From positions 46,887 to 110,886 of the forward strand of contig NZ_RKLQ01000007.1 of NCBI RefSeq assembly GCF_019599405.1: a stretch of DNA of 64,000 nt. Direction: 5' to 3'. The notes beneath the pieces are model-generated. The model worked only from the letters and a program-made list of their open reading frames with translations. It searched no databases and was not told where the DNA came from. Source of the DNA: Haloarcula salinisoli (GTDB lineage: Archaea > Halobacteriota > Halobacteria > Halobacteriales > Haloarculaceae). A program made the translations under genes and the position numbers. Shown here one piece after another: positions 1 to 8,914 of the stretch. Position 1 is the first letter of the stretch, and every line of letters starts with the position of its first letter.

Positions 1-985
1 CGTCGTGGTTCCGGAGGTTTATTTTCGTGTACGGTGGGAATATCTCGCTCATCCCGTACACGTTGTACAGATACTCCGGATTGATCACACTCTTGAACTG
101 CTCGAACAGCTCATCGCTGATTGGTGCCGCCGTGGATGTCACGAAGTTCACCGAGCCGAACAGACTCCGGTCATACTGCTCGGACGCTCGCCACACGCTG
201 AGTGTCCGGTCGAACATGATGGGGACAGCGTGGAGCGCGGTGATATCCTCTTCGTCGATCACCGCCAGGTTATGTTCGGGTTCGAACTTGGGAGCTGGGA
301 CGTAGGTGCCCTCTGTGGCCACCATTGTCAGGAGATTGCCGTGGAATCCGACGGTGTGACACAGCGGAATCTCCCCGAGCAAGACGTCGCGGTCATAACT
401 CCGCTGGCTGTGAATGTGGTGGAACACTCGGTTGACGCCGACGCGATGGGTGATTTCGATACCACTCGGCTTCCCGGTGGTTCCGGAGCTGTACTGGATG
501 ACGCTCAGATCGTCCGGGGAAACCGACACCGGCTCCGGGTCGGACTCCCGGTGGAGGCTTTCGAACTGGTCGATACCGGACTGGGATGTCTCGCCGGTCG
601 TGACGAACGTATCGCAGGCCAGTTCGGCCTTGAGATCAGCGACGAGCTCACCGATTTCTTCGCCGTATACGATGAGCTCCGGATCCATATCGGCGACGAA
701 GAACCGCAATTTATCGGCGTTAATCCGAAAGTTAAACGGGACAGCGACAGCCCCGATACGTTGGACAGCGAGCGCAGTGAACACGTGCGCTGGTGTGTTC
801 GCTAAGGCGATACCGACGCGGTCACCGGGGGCGATATCGTAAGCCTGCAGGCCCGCAGCGATGCGATCTACCCGTTCATCCACTGTGGCGTAACTGTAGT
901 GTTCTCTCGTTCGGGCGTCGATGATAGCGGTCTGGTCAGGAATCTTCTGTACTGTGTTTTTGAACAGCTCGTCGACGGTCCACAT
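1..985 (-). CDS. AMP-forming acyl ligase (OSB/fatty-acid CoA ligase-like), 3' part outside window
   Basis: The minus strand reads an open frame from ATG at 985 off the left edge (about 328 codons). It begins MWTVDELFKNTVQ and carries the adenylation motif YSSGTTGKPSG and the later motif YNVYGMSEIFPP. The family activates a carboxylate as acyl-AMP and passes it to CoA or a carrier protein. It is a close paralogue of the ligase at 22900-24411, which starts MWSVDYLFKNTVR. A TATA-like stretch at about 1010-1020 lies 27 bases upstream, so a leaderless start at 985 fits. It is divergent from the glycosyltransferase at 1162. The C-terminal lid is outside the window, so completeness cannot be judged. 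Substrate unknown. Confidence 0.85.
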   Translation of the reverse strand, partial: MWTVDELFKNTVQKIPDQTAIIDARTREHYSYATVDERVDRIAAGLQAYDIAPGDRVGIALANTPAHVFTALAVQRIGAVAVPFNFRINADKLRFFVADMDPELIVYGEEIGELVADLKAELACDTFVTTGETSQSGIDQFESLHRESDPEPVSVSPDDLSVIQYSSGTTGKPSGIEITHRVGVNRVFHHIHSQRSYDRDVLLGEIPLCHTVGFHGNLLTMVATEGTYVPAPKFEPEHNLAVIDEEDITALHAVPIMFDRTLSVWRASEQYDRSLFGSVNFVTSTAAPISDELFEQFKSVINPEYLYNVYGMSEIFPPYTKINLRNHD

Positions 986-1009
986 AAGTGCCAAACGCAC
1001 CCAGCCACG

Positions 1010-1020
1010 TTTAAATTTAT
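1010..1020 (-). promoter_or_regulatory. TATA box for the ligase at 985
   Basis: An A/T-only stretch (TTTAAATTTAT on the plus strand) is centred about 27-30 bases upstream of the ATG at 985. This is the spacing expected of an archaeal TATA element serving a leaderless transcript. Confidence 0.45.
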
Positions 1021-1161
1021 ATATGTATTAGAGAAATCATCTGGTGGAGGACACTCGCCCGGCAACGGTACCGCTCGCTCGATTGCACTACTACGTTCTC
1101 ACGGTGTTTATTTCAGCTGAATATCGTAAATTATGTGCAAGGAGACACAGTTTTTCGGACT

Positions 1162-2088
1162 ATGGAGTACACGGTCGGGATAGTCACTTACGAGCGACCC
1201 GAGAGTATCGGGTCCCCGCTTGACAGTCTCCTCTCGCAGACTCGGCTTCCGGATGAGTTACTCATCGTAGACGACAGCGACAGCTCGAGAACAACGCAGG
1301 TCGTCGAGTCGTTCCGTCCGAAATTCGAGGCTGCGGGCGTTCGACTATCGTATACTCGTCGCTCTGGGGGTCGGAGCATGCCCGGCGCACGGAACGATAT
1401 CATCGAGGCCGCCACTGGCGACGTCGTCTGTTTTATCGACGACGATGTCGTCTGCGAAGAGTCCTGGCTCGCCGCCATAGACGACGGGTACAGTCGAGAC
1501 GACGTTGCAGCCGTCTGTGGTCCGGCGATTCGGACCGACCAGGACCTCATGCCTACGGACACTCGTATTACCGATCAGACGAACCGCAACACTATCAGCG
1601 AATACGGGGAAGTAAACGAGATATCCCACTGCTGGATACCACCATCACCCGTCGAGACGGAGGCTGGAAGAGGCGCCAACATGTCGTTCAGGATCTCCGC
1701 ACTCGAAGCGATTGGCGGTTTCGACACCCGGTACGAGGGCCCGGCGGTGTTCGAGGAGTGGGATGTCATGGCACGTCTCAAGCAACGGGGGTTTGACCTC
1801 CTCTATCAGCCCGAGGCTACGGTCTACCACTTCGAAACCGAGGAGGGTGGGGCGCGCACTGATGACAACGTCCGACCGACGAGCTACTGGTACGCGAAAA
1901 ATAGCCTCCTCTTCCGGCGGAAAAATTTCCGCGAGACCTTCTATCGGTCCGTGGCACTGCTGTTTTTTGTTGGGACGAGTCAGCTCCCGCCAATCTGGCG
2001 CCGCATCGCTGCACTCGTGGCACTTGACACCAGCCAGATTGCCTGGTTGAAGGGGTACTGGCACGGTCTCAGTGCAAACACGGCGTAA
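1162..2088 (+). CDS. Family 2 glycosyltransferase
   Basis: A GT-A fold glycosyltransferase of about 308 residues. The N terminus MEYTVGIVTYERP is followed by LLIVDDSDS, the DDD-type metal/nucleotide motif VCFIDDDVVCEESW, and the acceptor-side motif FEEWDVMARLKQRG (the ED/EW region of GT2). The C terminus is hydrophobic around residues 270-300 and may touch the membrane. The family moves a sugar from a nucleotide sugar to an acceptor. I chose ATG 1162 over the in-frame codon at 1135 because the fold starts there and an A/T-rich box lies about 30 bases upstream. It lies just before the decarboxylase at 2166 in the same direction. Its acceptor is unknown; a cluster product or surface glycan are both possible. 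Confidence 0.8.
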   Translation: MEYTVGIVTYERPESIGSPLDSLLSQTRLPDELLIVDDSDSSRTTQVVESFRPKFEAAGVRLSYTRRSGGRSMPGARNDIIEAATGDVVCFIDDDVVCEESWLAAIDDGYSRDDVAAVCGPAIRTDQDLMPTDTRITDQTNRNTISEYGEVNEISHCWIPPSPVETEAGRGANMSFRISALEAIGGFDTRYEGPAVFEEWDVMARLKQRGFDLLYQPEATVYHFETEEGGARTDDNVRPTSYWYAKNSLLFRRKNFRETFYRSVALLFFVGTSQLPPIWRRIAALVALDTSQIAWLKGYWHGLSANTA

Positions 2089-2165
2089 GCCACGGTCCGA
2101 GCAGTTACACTGGTAAAGCGTCGTCGCGCACAAATATTAAATGAGCCACGGCTGGCACTATCAGT

Positions 2166-3422
2166 ATGTCTCGGACGATTGCGGAACGAAAGGAGCGTCT
2201 CGCAAAGCATGCTGACGAGGTCGCGGAGTCGGTCGGCACTCCCGCGCTCATCTTCTTCGAGGCCGACGTACGCCGGCAGTACGACCGTCTCCGGTCAGCA
2301 CTCGACGCTCACTACCCCGACTCGACCGTGCACGTCGCGGTCAAAGCGAACCTCGTTCCCGGGCTTCTTGGACTGTTGGCGGACCGTGGTGCCAACGCCG
2401 AAGCCTACGCAAACTGTGAGTTCGAAGTGGCACGCCGCGCCGACTTCGACCCTGCGGACATCTTGTTGACGGGAATGAACAGGGACGAGTCGACTGTCCG
2501 TCGGATACTCCAGGCTGGCACGTCACAGATACTGGTCGATAACATCTCTGAGCTCCGCTCGCTCGCATCGGTCTCCCGGGATCTCGGGATACAGTGTGAC
2601 GTGTTGCTGCGGGTGAATCCTGCGGTGGATATTCCGACCCATCCTGCTATCACGACTGGCGATCGCGGGAGCAAGTTCGGGATGTCGGTCGCGAGTGGCA
2701 GCGCTCTCGAGGCTGTCCGTCGGACCGTCGATGCGGACGGGCTCCGTCTTCACGGGCTCCACTGTCACCTCGGGAGTCAGATCGATAGCGTCGAACCGTA
2801 CAAGGTGGCGACACAGAGCCTGATGGATTTCGTCGCCGAGGTGCGAAAAGAGACAGACGAGACGGTAGACGTGCTCGATATCGGCGGCGGATTCCCCATC
2901 CAGTACCGGGAGTCGGTGCCCGACATCGAGGCGTACGCGGCGGCAATCGGAAACGAAATCACTGCGGCCTGCACACGGGAGGGGCTCGACCCAGTCGAAC
3001 TCTATCTGGAACCTGGTCGATACCTGCTTGGGCCCTGTGGGACGCTTCTGGGCTCGGTTGGTGTTTTGAAAGAGACACCAGAGCGTCGGTTTGCGGTTCT
3101 GGATGCGGGAACGAACACGGTACTCACACGACAGGAGGTGCCAATATACTCGCCCGACGCCGACGGCGAGGAACGCACCTATGCCGTCGTGGGCCCTCTC
3201 TGTTACTCGGCTGATGTATTTGACGAGAACGTAACACTCCAACGACTGGCAGAAGGCGACCTCGTGGCCATTGACAAGGTCGGTGCGTACACGGTTGGTC
3301 GCGAAATGCACCTGAACGGTGCTCCGAGACCCCCGATCGTTATTATCGGCGACGACGGGCACCGACGGGTGGTTCGAGAACGAGAAGCCTGTGAGGATGT
3401 CATCCCCGGTGTAAACGGGTGA
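2166..3422 (+). CDS. Type III PLP-dependent decarboxylase (LysA/ornithine decarboxylase fold)
   Basis: 418 residues with the alanine-racemase-like barrel first and the beta domain after. The PLP lysine is K60 in VAVKANL. Other landmarks are HCHLGSQI, the phosphate-binding GGGFP, EPGR, and the dimer-partner loop GPLCYSADV. In true meso-diaminopimelate decarboxylases that loop reads CES(G/S)D. Here the Glu is Tyr, so the substrate is probably not meso-DAP. The paralogue at 36016-37290 shares most motifs. LysA-fold enzymes in natural-product clusters decarboxylate amino acids, including carrier-bound ones such as glutamyl-ACP in butirosin biosynthesis. An amine-forming step in this cluster is inferred. 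Substrate not determined. Confidence 0.85.
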   Translation: MSRTIAERKERLAKHADEVAESVGTPALIFFEADVRRQYDRLRSALDAHYPDSTVHVAVKANLVPGLLGLLADRGANAEAYANCEFEVARRADFDPADILLTGMNRDESTVRRILQAGTSQILVDNISELRSLASVSRDLGIQCDVLLRVNPAVDIPTHPAITTGDRGSKFGMSVASGSALEAVRRTVDADGLRLHGLHCHLGSQIDSVEPYKVATQSLMDFVAEVRKETDETVDVLDIGGGFPIQYRESVPDIEAYAAAIGNEITAACTREGLDPVELYLEPGRYLLGPCGTLLGSVGVLKETPERRFAVLDAGTNTVLTRQEVPIYSPDADGEERTYAVVGPLCYSADVFDENVTLQRLAEGDLVAIDKVGAYTVGREMHLNGAPRPPIVIIGDDGHRRVVREREACEDVIPGVNG

Positions 3423-3449
3423 GATCAGGGCACGACGATTACTTGCTGT

Positions 3450-5531
3450 CTAGTCAGCTGAATCGTGGCTCTCCTCATACGGGGTTGCCTGGTCAGCGGC
3501 GACAGCATAGAGCCGTTCGTTGCTGGCCCTGAACGCATCTGTCACCGGCGCGTACGACTGGTGACAGGTGTCGAACAGTCCGATATTGAAATTCTCCCCG
3601 TGGCGACCGCCAACGGCCGAGTGGTCGTAGAACCGGAAGTAGTGTGTGCCAACACACCACGGTTTGCTGGCAGCGCCTTCGAGGTAGCGTCGCACTGCTC
3701 GCCCGCGTGCAGACTGGTCGGGGACGGCACAGAGTCCAGGCGATGGGAGCGGCGCGTCGAGGGACCCGAACTGCCACTCGCCAATCAGGACCGGCACGTC
3801 GTAGCGCTGGGAAAGGGTCTCGTATCGGTCCGCAGATGAGGACTCGTCGAGATGCGACGAGTAAGAGTAGACCGTGAACACATCGGCGTGCTCGACGCAG
3901 GGTTCGGCCCAGGATGGCGGGGCCTCGGCAAAGCGGATACCAAGGTTGAGGTGGTTCGAATCGTACCGCTCACAGGCCGACGCCAACGTCGACGCGAACC
4001 GGCCCACCAGCGTTCGACTGAACGCTTCGAGATCAGCCATCGCGTCGGACGAGCTGACCTCAACGGTGCTTCCTGCTCGGATGTCGTCGAAGGACACATC
4101 GGTCTCCCAGGCCCTTCGCAGCGATTGATTGGTGCCGTACTGGTCCCTGAGACGGTCGGCCAGTGCGTCTCTGGCGGGGCACTCTCCAGGAGTCGAAAGC
4201 ATCTCTGCTGCTACTGGCCGCTCCAATAACGTCCAGTCCGGGTAATTACAGAGGAAGTACCCCAGCATGTACGGATCGTCCGCCGTCTCCGCCAGCGGGG
4301 CTGCGTATTCGTCGACGACCGCCTCGAAATCGGAGTGAAATACGTCGGGAAAGTCACTACAGATGGTCGGGATGTCGTCGAACTCGTACTCCAAGATTCG
4401 CGTGTACGGGAACTCCAGCTCCCGTCCGAGCTGTGTCTCGGACCAGGCGCCGATTGTGTTAAATCCAGACGCTACCAGTTCGCCGATGGCCAGCTCGCGC
4501 CAGGAACTGCGCCACGAATCCGGTCCGAAGGCCCGGATAAGATTGGCCCCGAGATAATTGAACGCGGAATCGTCACGGTTCTCTTCGTGAGTCTCCTGTA
4601 CCGGTGTCTCAGTATCCACGTGTGCGTCTGTGAATCGATCGGTGTCGGGGAGCCAGGAGAGTGCGTTCTCGAGACCATCGTATGCCGACTCGATGACGGG
4701 CCGCACCGTGGATACACCGGTCGACCAGAACGGATGGCCGTCAGGGTCAACCAACCACCAGCGGTCTCCATCGGTGGTCGTCCGGAAGTAGCCAGTCCCC
4801 TCGTAGGACTGAGTCGTCCAGCCACCCCAGGACGAGAACGACGACGGCCACTTTGCGTTAGCTACACGGTCGAGTCTGGACTGAAGGTGGTCGGTCATCG
4901 CCTGTTCATCAGTGAACTTTCGCGGATGGGAGTGGACCGCACTCTGGCCGAACTCGTCAAGTAGCTCCTCGGTGTGTAACGCCGGTTCCTCGACTGGTGG
5001 TGGGCTCTCGCGGGTGATCACGAGCGGTGACTGGCACCAGCTGGTGCCGTCACCCCGAGTCTCCTTGACGCGGAGGATGATTCGCTCTACGTCACCGGGA
5101 TCGACTTTTTGCCCCCCGAGAAACGAGTTCAGCCAAGCCCCGTCACGCGACCGTTTCACCTGGTGTTTCGTAAGTTCGTTGAGGGGGATACGGACCCGGG
5201 CCGAACACTCCGGGAGGGTCCGTATGTTCATCACGAACTGATCGTCGGATTTACTCCAGATTAGTTCCGGTACCCGGGAGAGGAGAGACTGACTACCGTC
5301 CGTAAACAGGAGCTCGAAGACTGACGCATGCTCACCGGTCTGGAGAACATCGAAGGAGAGACAGTCCTCTTTTGAGAGCGTTCCCTGCGGGATGTCGTAG
5401 ACGAGCCTGCCGTTGTCGTCGCCCGTTTGGTACCACTCACCAGTGTCCAGTGGGACCGATCGGTCGAGATGCGTAATATCGCTCGTTTGTTCAGGTGAGA
5501 GAACTGCTTTGGTGTATTGCTGTTGCTCCAT
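3450..5531 (-). CDS. Agarase-like (GH50-like) glycoside hydrolase homologue, no signal peptide
   Basis: 693 residues. Residues 1-170 resemble a carbohydrate-binding beta-sandwich. From about 250 there is a TIM-barrel hydrolase with the N-terminal signature WWLVDPDGHPFW, typical of agarase/GH50-like proteins. Near residue 583 the strand VLIGEWQFGS offers a candidate nucleophile Glu. NLGIRFAE occurs where the acid/base strand is expected but is not a canonical NEP. There is no signal peptide or Tat motif, so the protein looks cytoplasmic, which is odd for an agarase. With two glycosyltransferases nearby it could trim a glycosylated intermediate; this is inference. The gene converges on the decarboxylase at 3422 and has an A/T-rich promoter at about 5555-5575. 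Confidence 0.6.
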   Translation of the reverse strand: MEQQQYTKAVLSPEQTSDITHLDRSVPLDTGEWYQTGDDNGRLVYDIPQGTLSKEDCLSFDVLQTGEHASVFELLFTDGSQSLLSRVPELIWSKSDDQFVMNIRTLPECSARVRIPLNELTKHQVKRSRDGAWLNSFLGGQKVDPGDVERIILRVKETRGDGTSWCQSPLVITRESPPPVEEPALHTEELLDEFGQSAVHSHPRKFTDEQAMTDHLQSRLDRVANAKWPSSFSSWGGWTTQSYEGTGYFRTTTDGDRWWLVDPDGHPFWSTGVSTVRPVIESAYDGLENALSWLPDTDRFTDAHVDTETPVQETHEENRDDSAFNYLGANLIRAFGPDSWRSSWRELAIGELVASGFNTIGAWSETQLGRELEFPYTRILEYEFDDIPTICSDFPDVFHSDFEAVVDEYAAPLAETADDPYMLGYFLCNYPDWTLLERPVAAEMLSTPGECPARDALADRLRDQYGTNQSLRRAWETDVSFDDIRAGSTVEVSSSDAMADLEAFSRTLVGRFASTLASACERYDSNHLNLGIRFAEAPPSWAEPCVEHADVFTVYSYSSHLDESSSADRYETLSQRYDVPVLIGEWQFGSLDAPLPSPGLCAVPDQSARGRAVRRYLEGAASKPWCVGTHYFRFYDHSAVGGRHGENFNIGLFDTCHQSYAPVTDAFRASNERLYAVAADQATPYEESHDSAD

Positions 5532-5860
5532 CTTTCGGTTAAAATGTAATTAAAAAGCTATATATATTTTTTGAATATAGCATTGAAAAGTACCTCTCAG
5601 CGTCGATTTGGGCGGCACAGCACCGTCGATACACTCAATTGTGTCACGTCTCGACGGTTCCCGCGCCCGGTTACAGATCTGAAGCTGACATTGGGCGAGT
5701 GTCTGCGGTGTCCACTCTCGCTGACACCGCCCTCGCGAAGCCCTCTGCACCTGTGCTGTCTATCTCTCGTCCCGTTCCCGTGAGGGAAACCAGCTGTCGT
5801 GACGCAAAACCAGTAGTCCGATTGTGTGATCTTTTGGGGCAACCATGACAATCACCAAGC

Positions 5861-5867
5861 ATATTAC
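5861..5867 (+). promoter_or_regulatory. TATA box that fixes the start of the FkbM gene
   Basis: ATATTAC lies about 25 bases upstream of ATG 5889 and supports a leaderless transcript starting there rather than at the earlier in-frame ATG at 5826. Confidence 0.4.
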
Positions 5868-5888
5868 TCGTCGCTTCGAGTGCCGACC

Positions 5889-6818
5889 ATGCATACTGAC
5901 CGGCAGCGTCCAGAGACCGGAGCAGAGAGCCTGATTGGACAAGTTGGAGAGCGAGCCGAGTCTTTTCTGGCGGATGTTCTCGAAGATTACGGCGAGACAT
6001 TCCCCATCACAGGGACCAGCCTCAAGTATGCAACTGCCCCGCTGTACGTCCTGCTCAGCGAGGCACACCTCCTTCTCGAAGAGTGCGCTGTCGCCGTGCC
6101 GACTTTCGACGGCGAATGGCAGCTGGTCGACATACCTGACTGGCGCCTCGCCCGGCGTCTCCACACCCTCGCCCTCGTGGAGGGGACGAGACACGGGTCC
6201 CCTACACATCAGCAGCTGATGGCCGATATCTATACGAACAGGGGGTTCGCTCGCGTCAAGTCCGGAGACGTCGTCGTTGACACTGGTGCGTATGTCGGTG
6301 GGTTTACTCGCTATGCCGCGGAGCGGGCAAGCGAGGTAATCGCCGTCGAACCGAACGCAACTGTCAGCGACGTGCTGTGGTGGAACACCACCGATCTTCC
6401 CAACGTGACTGTTGTTCCCGAGGCTGCCTGGGTGGAGCCCACAGAGCTAGAGATCAACACCTCCGTCCACGCGTTCGAGAACTCGGTCCTGGCTCCCGAC
6501 AATTACGAGACTGGCGACTCGTTCCGTGTCGACGCCGATACCATTCCGAACATCGTTCGGGAGCACGGACACGAGCGTATCGACTTCCTCAAGATAGAGG
6601 CTGAAGGGGTCGAGTGTGAGATACTGCAGGGCGCACTCGAGACGGGATTTCCGATTGACCGAATCGCTGTCGACGCCTCGCCCGAGCGGAACCGTGGCGA
6701 TGTCGTCGACGAGGTATGTGAGATACTTGCGACGCATGGGTATCGCTCTCAGACCAAAGCTCAGTCACGATGGCACTGGGGTGACGATATCGTCTTTGGG
6801 AAGCGTTCTGACCAGTGA
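5889..6818 (+). CDS. FkbM-family SAM-dependent methyltransferase
   Basis: About 309 residues. The SAM-binding motif I reads VVDTGAYVGGFTRYAA, followed by the acidic strand EVIAVEPN. The family hallmark IDFLKIEAEGVECEILQGA lies in the second half. FkbM proteins usually O-methylate sugars or polyketide hydroxyls. The first 100 residues are an extra N-terminal region. The start at 5889 is preferred to 5826 because of the TATA-like box 25 bases upstream. It converges on the asparagine-synthase-like gene at 6837-8642. A tailoring methylation of the cluster product or its sugar is the likely role. The substrate is not evident. Confidence 0.8.
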   Translation: MHTDRQRPETGAESLIGQVGERAESFLADVLEDYGETFPITGTSLKYATAPLYVLLSEAHLLLEECAVAVPTFDGEWQLVDIPDWRLARRLHTLALVEGTRHGSPTHQQLMADIYTNRGFARVKSGDVVVDTGAYVGGFTRYAAERASEVIAVEPNATVSDVLWWNTTDLPNVTVVPEAAWVEPTELEINTSVHAFENSVLAPDNYETGDSFRVDADTIPNIVREHGHERIDFLKIEAEGVECEILQGALETGFPIDRIAVDASPERNRGDVVDEVCEILATHGYRSQTKAQSRWHWGDDIVFGKRSDQ

Positions 6819-6836
6819 GACAGGCGGCTGTGTCTT

Positions 6837-8642
6837 TCAGAACTCGTCCAGCCAGCGAGCCGTCGTAGCCGCCCGCCACAATCGTTCCTGAGACTCGACG
6901 CCGTCCGGGACTGGCAACTCGGCATGCAGCCGTTCCAATTGGTCTTTCTCGAGATACGACTCCTCGACGAGTGTTCCATTCGAAAGGGCTGCCTGGAGAG
7001 TGCTTGCCTCCTCCTGGATTCCCCGCCTGAGGAACGAGCTGTAGGCGTTGGCATGCACTGGCTGTTCGCGAACGGACTCGGGTACAATGCCTCTGGCAGC
7101 CTGGCGGACGAGGCGTTTGTGCCGGCCGTTGTGGAATCGAGAGCCAGGGCCAAGACGGAACAGGAACGCTATAATTCGCGAGTCCAGGAACGGGTGAAAC
7201 AGCTCAGTCCCGTTGGCCAGTGCGATACGACGAATCGAATCCGAGACAAAATCCATGTAGGGGTCCGTGAGCTGGTACCGGAGTGAGCAGTTCACGAACG
7301 ACAGCGCCCGGGAGACGGTCTTGGGCTCTCGCCGAGCGGCCGGGGGCCGCTCGTCGTCCCTGTCAACGCCGATAGGGGGGTCCCGATAGTTCAGTTCCCG
7401 GAGTGTGACTGACTGGCTCGTGGCCGCTGGAAGCAGTCCGTACAACAATCCAGCTTTGAGCACCGATAGATCGTCCCGCCAGGCCTCACGGACGAAGTCG
7501 GCCACGTGACCCTCACACAGCAGGTCAGTGTAGGCGAGCCGATTTCCGTCGAAGAGGTTCCCCCCGACACCCGTAAAGACGCCCTCAAAGCCGTCGGCGC
7601 GTGCTTTCGCAGTGACAGTGTCGAAGAGTTCAAGGCTCGAATCCCGACACGGTGTCCCAACAAGGGCCCTGAAATCACGTTTCAACGGCCAGATATCGGC
7701 CCCATCAAGGAAAGTAGTGGAAACGCCGTCGGTGGAAACTGCGCTGGCGGACGTTCGCTCATCGATGGCGGATATCCCGTCGAACGTGACGACGAACGCT
7801 TCTGCCCGCCCTGTCTCCCTCCGGGCGCTCTCTTCCGTGACAAGGGACCCGATGAGTGTCGAGTCCAGCCCGCCGCTCATCATCACTGCCGCGTTGCCAA
7901 CTACCTCGAGACGGTTCCCGATCGCCGACCGAAGCAACTGTTCCAGTTGACGTCCGTGGTCAGAAATGTTGGCGTCGGGAGCGCAGCCATACGGTGGTCG
8001 CCAGTATCGGTCGACGGAGAGACCATCTGGGTCCCAGGTGACGACCGTGCCAGGCTCGAGCCGAGCGATATCTCTGTAGAAGGATTCTCCGGCTGTCTCG
8101 AGACGACTGTCGAGGAACTCACGGATGAGGTGGCGATTTGGCTCATCAGCTACGCTGGAGTGGGCAGCGATTGCACGCGCTTCCGACCCCGCGACGAACA
8201 GGTCATCAGTAGCGGCGTAGTAGATATGCCTGATACCTGTTCTGTCTCTTGCCGCGACCGACCGGCGCCGATTACTATCCCACAGCACGGTCGCGAAGGG
8301 GCCTCGAATTTGCTCCGGGAACTCCGTCCCCCACTTTGTGTACGCGTCGAGGACCAGACGAGAGTCCGGTCGTGGTTTCGAGGGCTCCTGTCCCAGTCGC
8401 GCTAATAGCTGCTCCCGATTGTCGATCCGACCGTCGAATGCGACGTAAATACCGCCCTCTGACACGGGCTGTGACGCGTGAGGTCTCGAACCCGTATTGA
8501 ACTGGTGACAGCCGATTGAAGCCGTCCCGACGTGCGTGGCCCCCTCTCCGTCGTGGCCGCGGTAGGAGAGCCGGTCGAAGAGCCGTTCGAAGACGGTTGG
8601 CTCCACCTGTTGCTTGTCGACTACTGCCAATATTCCGGACAT
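6837..8642 (-). CDS. Asparagine-synthase-like amide synthetase with catalytic Cys2 replaced by Ser
   Basis: 601 residues with the AsnB architecture: an Ntn-type N-terminal domain (residues 1-200) and a PP-loop ATP pyrophosphatase domain with MMSGGLDST near residue 255. The N terminus is MSGILAVV. Glutamine-hydrolysing family members read MCGI, where Cys2 is the glutaminase nucleophile, so this protein has Ser2 and should not release ammonia from glutamine. Family members without the Cys (beta-lactam synthetases, lasso-peptide cyclases) use another amine, often within the same molecule. The protein at 33011-34717 keeps MCGI. An ATP-dependent amide or lactam synthetase for the cluster is inferred. 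It lies downstream of the lid-less AMP ligase on the same strand with a 272-base gap. Confidence 0.8.
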   Translation of the reverse strand: MSGILAVVDKQQVEPTVFERLFDRLSYRGHDGEGATHVGTASIGCHQFNTGSRPHASQPVSEGGIYVAFDGRIDNREQLLARLGQEPSKPRPDSRLVLDAYTKWGTEFPEQIRGPFATVLWDSNRRRSVAARDRTGIRHIYYAATDDLFVAGSEARAIAAHSSVADEPNRHLIREFLDSRLETAGESFYRDIARLEPGTVVTWDPDGLSVDRYWRPPYGCAPDANISDHGRQLEQLLRSAIGNRLEVVGNAAVMMSGGLDSTLIGSLVTEESARRETGRAEAFVVTFDGISAIDERTSASAVSTDGVSTTFLDGADIWPLKRDFRALVGTPCRDSSLELFDTVTAKARADGFEGVFTGVGGNLFDGNRLAYTDLLCEGHVADFVREAWRDDLSVLKAGLLYGLLPAATSQSVTLRELNYRDPPIGVDRDDERPPAARREPKTVSRALSFVNCSLRYQLTDPYMDFVSDSIRRIALANGTELFHPFLDSRIIAFLFRLGPGSRFHNGRHKRLVRQAARGIVPESVREQPVHANAYSSFLRRGIQEEASTLQAALSNGTLVEESYLEKDQLERLHAELPVPDGVESQERLWRAATTARWLDEF

Positions 8643-8914
8643 CCGAGATTGCTGCGAGGTGCAGGCGATTCAGAACAACCCTCGGACTCGGCTGATGCAC
8701 CGACGGACGTTACGTTTAACGAGATCGCGAACGGATGGAGAATCCGCTGTGACGTAGCCGACACCACCGTCTGGTTCCGTTCCAGTGTATGCCATTCGGC
8801 TGTTATTTCAGTGCCATTTGACTTATATTTTGCTCTCTATCGGGAGATACGACCGCAAGCACGTTGATTCAGACGGGTGATGACCGCGCGGGCACAGGTC
8901 CAGTCCGGGCTCAC

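Noticed and set aside
5..805. Plus-strand open frame over the left edge
   Set aside because: It is a shadow of the AMP-ligase gene on the minus strand, whose motifs are complete.
7506..8405. Plus-strand frame of about 300 residues
   Set aside because: Shadow of the AsnB-like gene at 6837-8642; no recognisable motifs and high Arg/Pro content.
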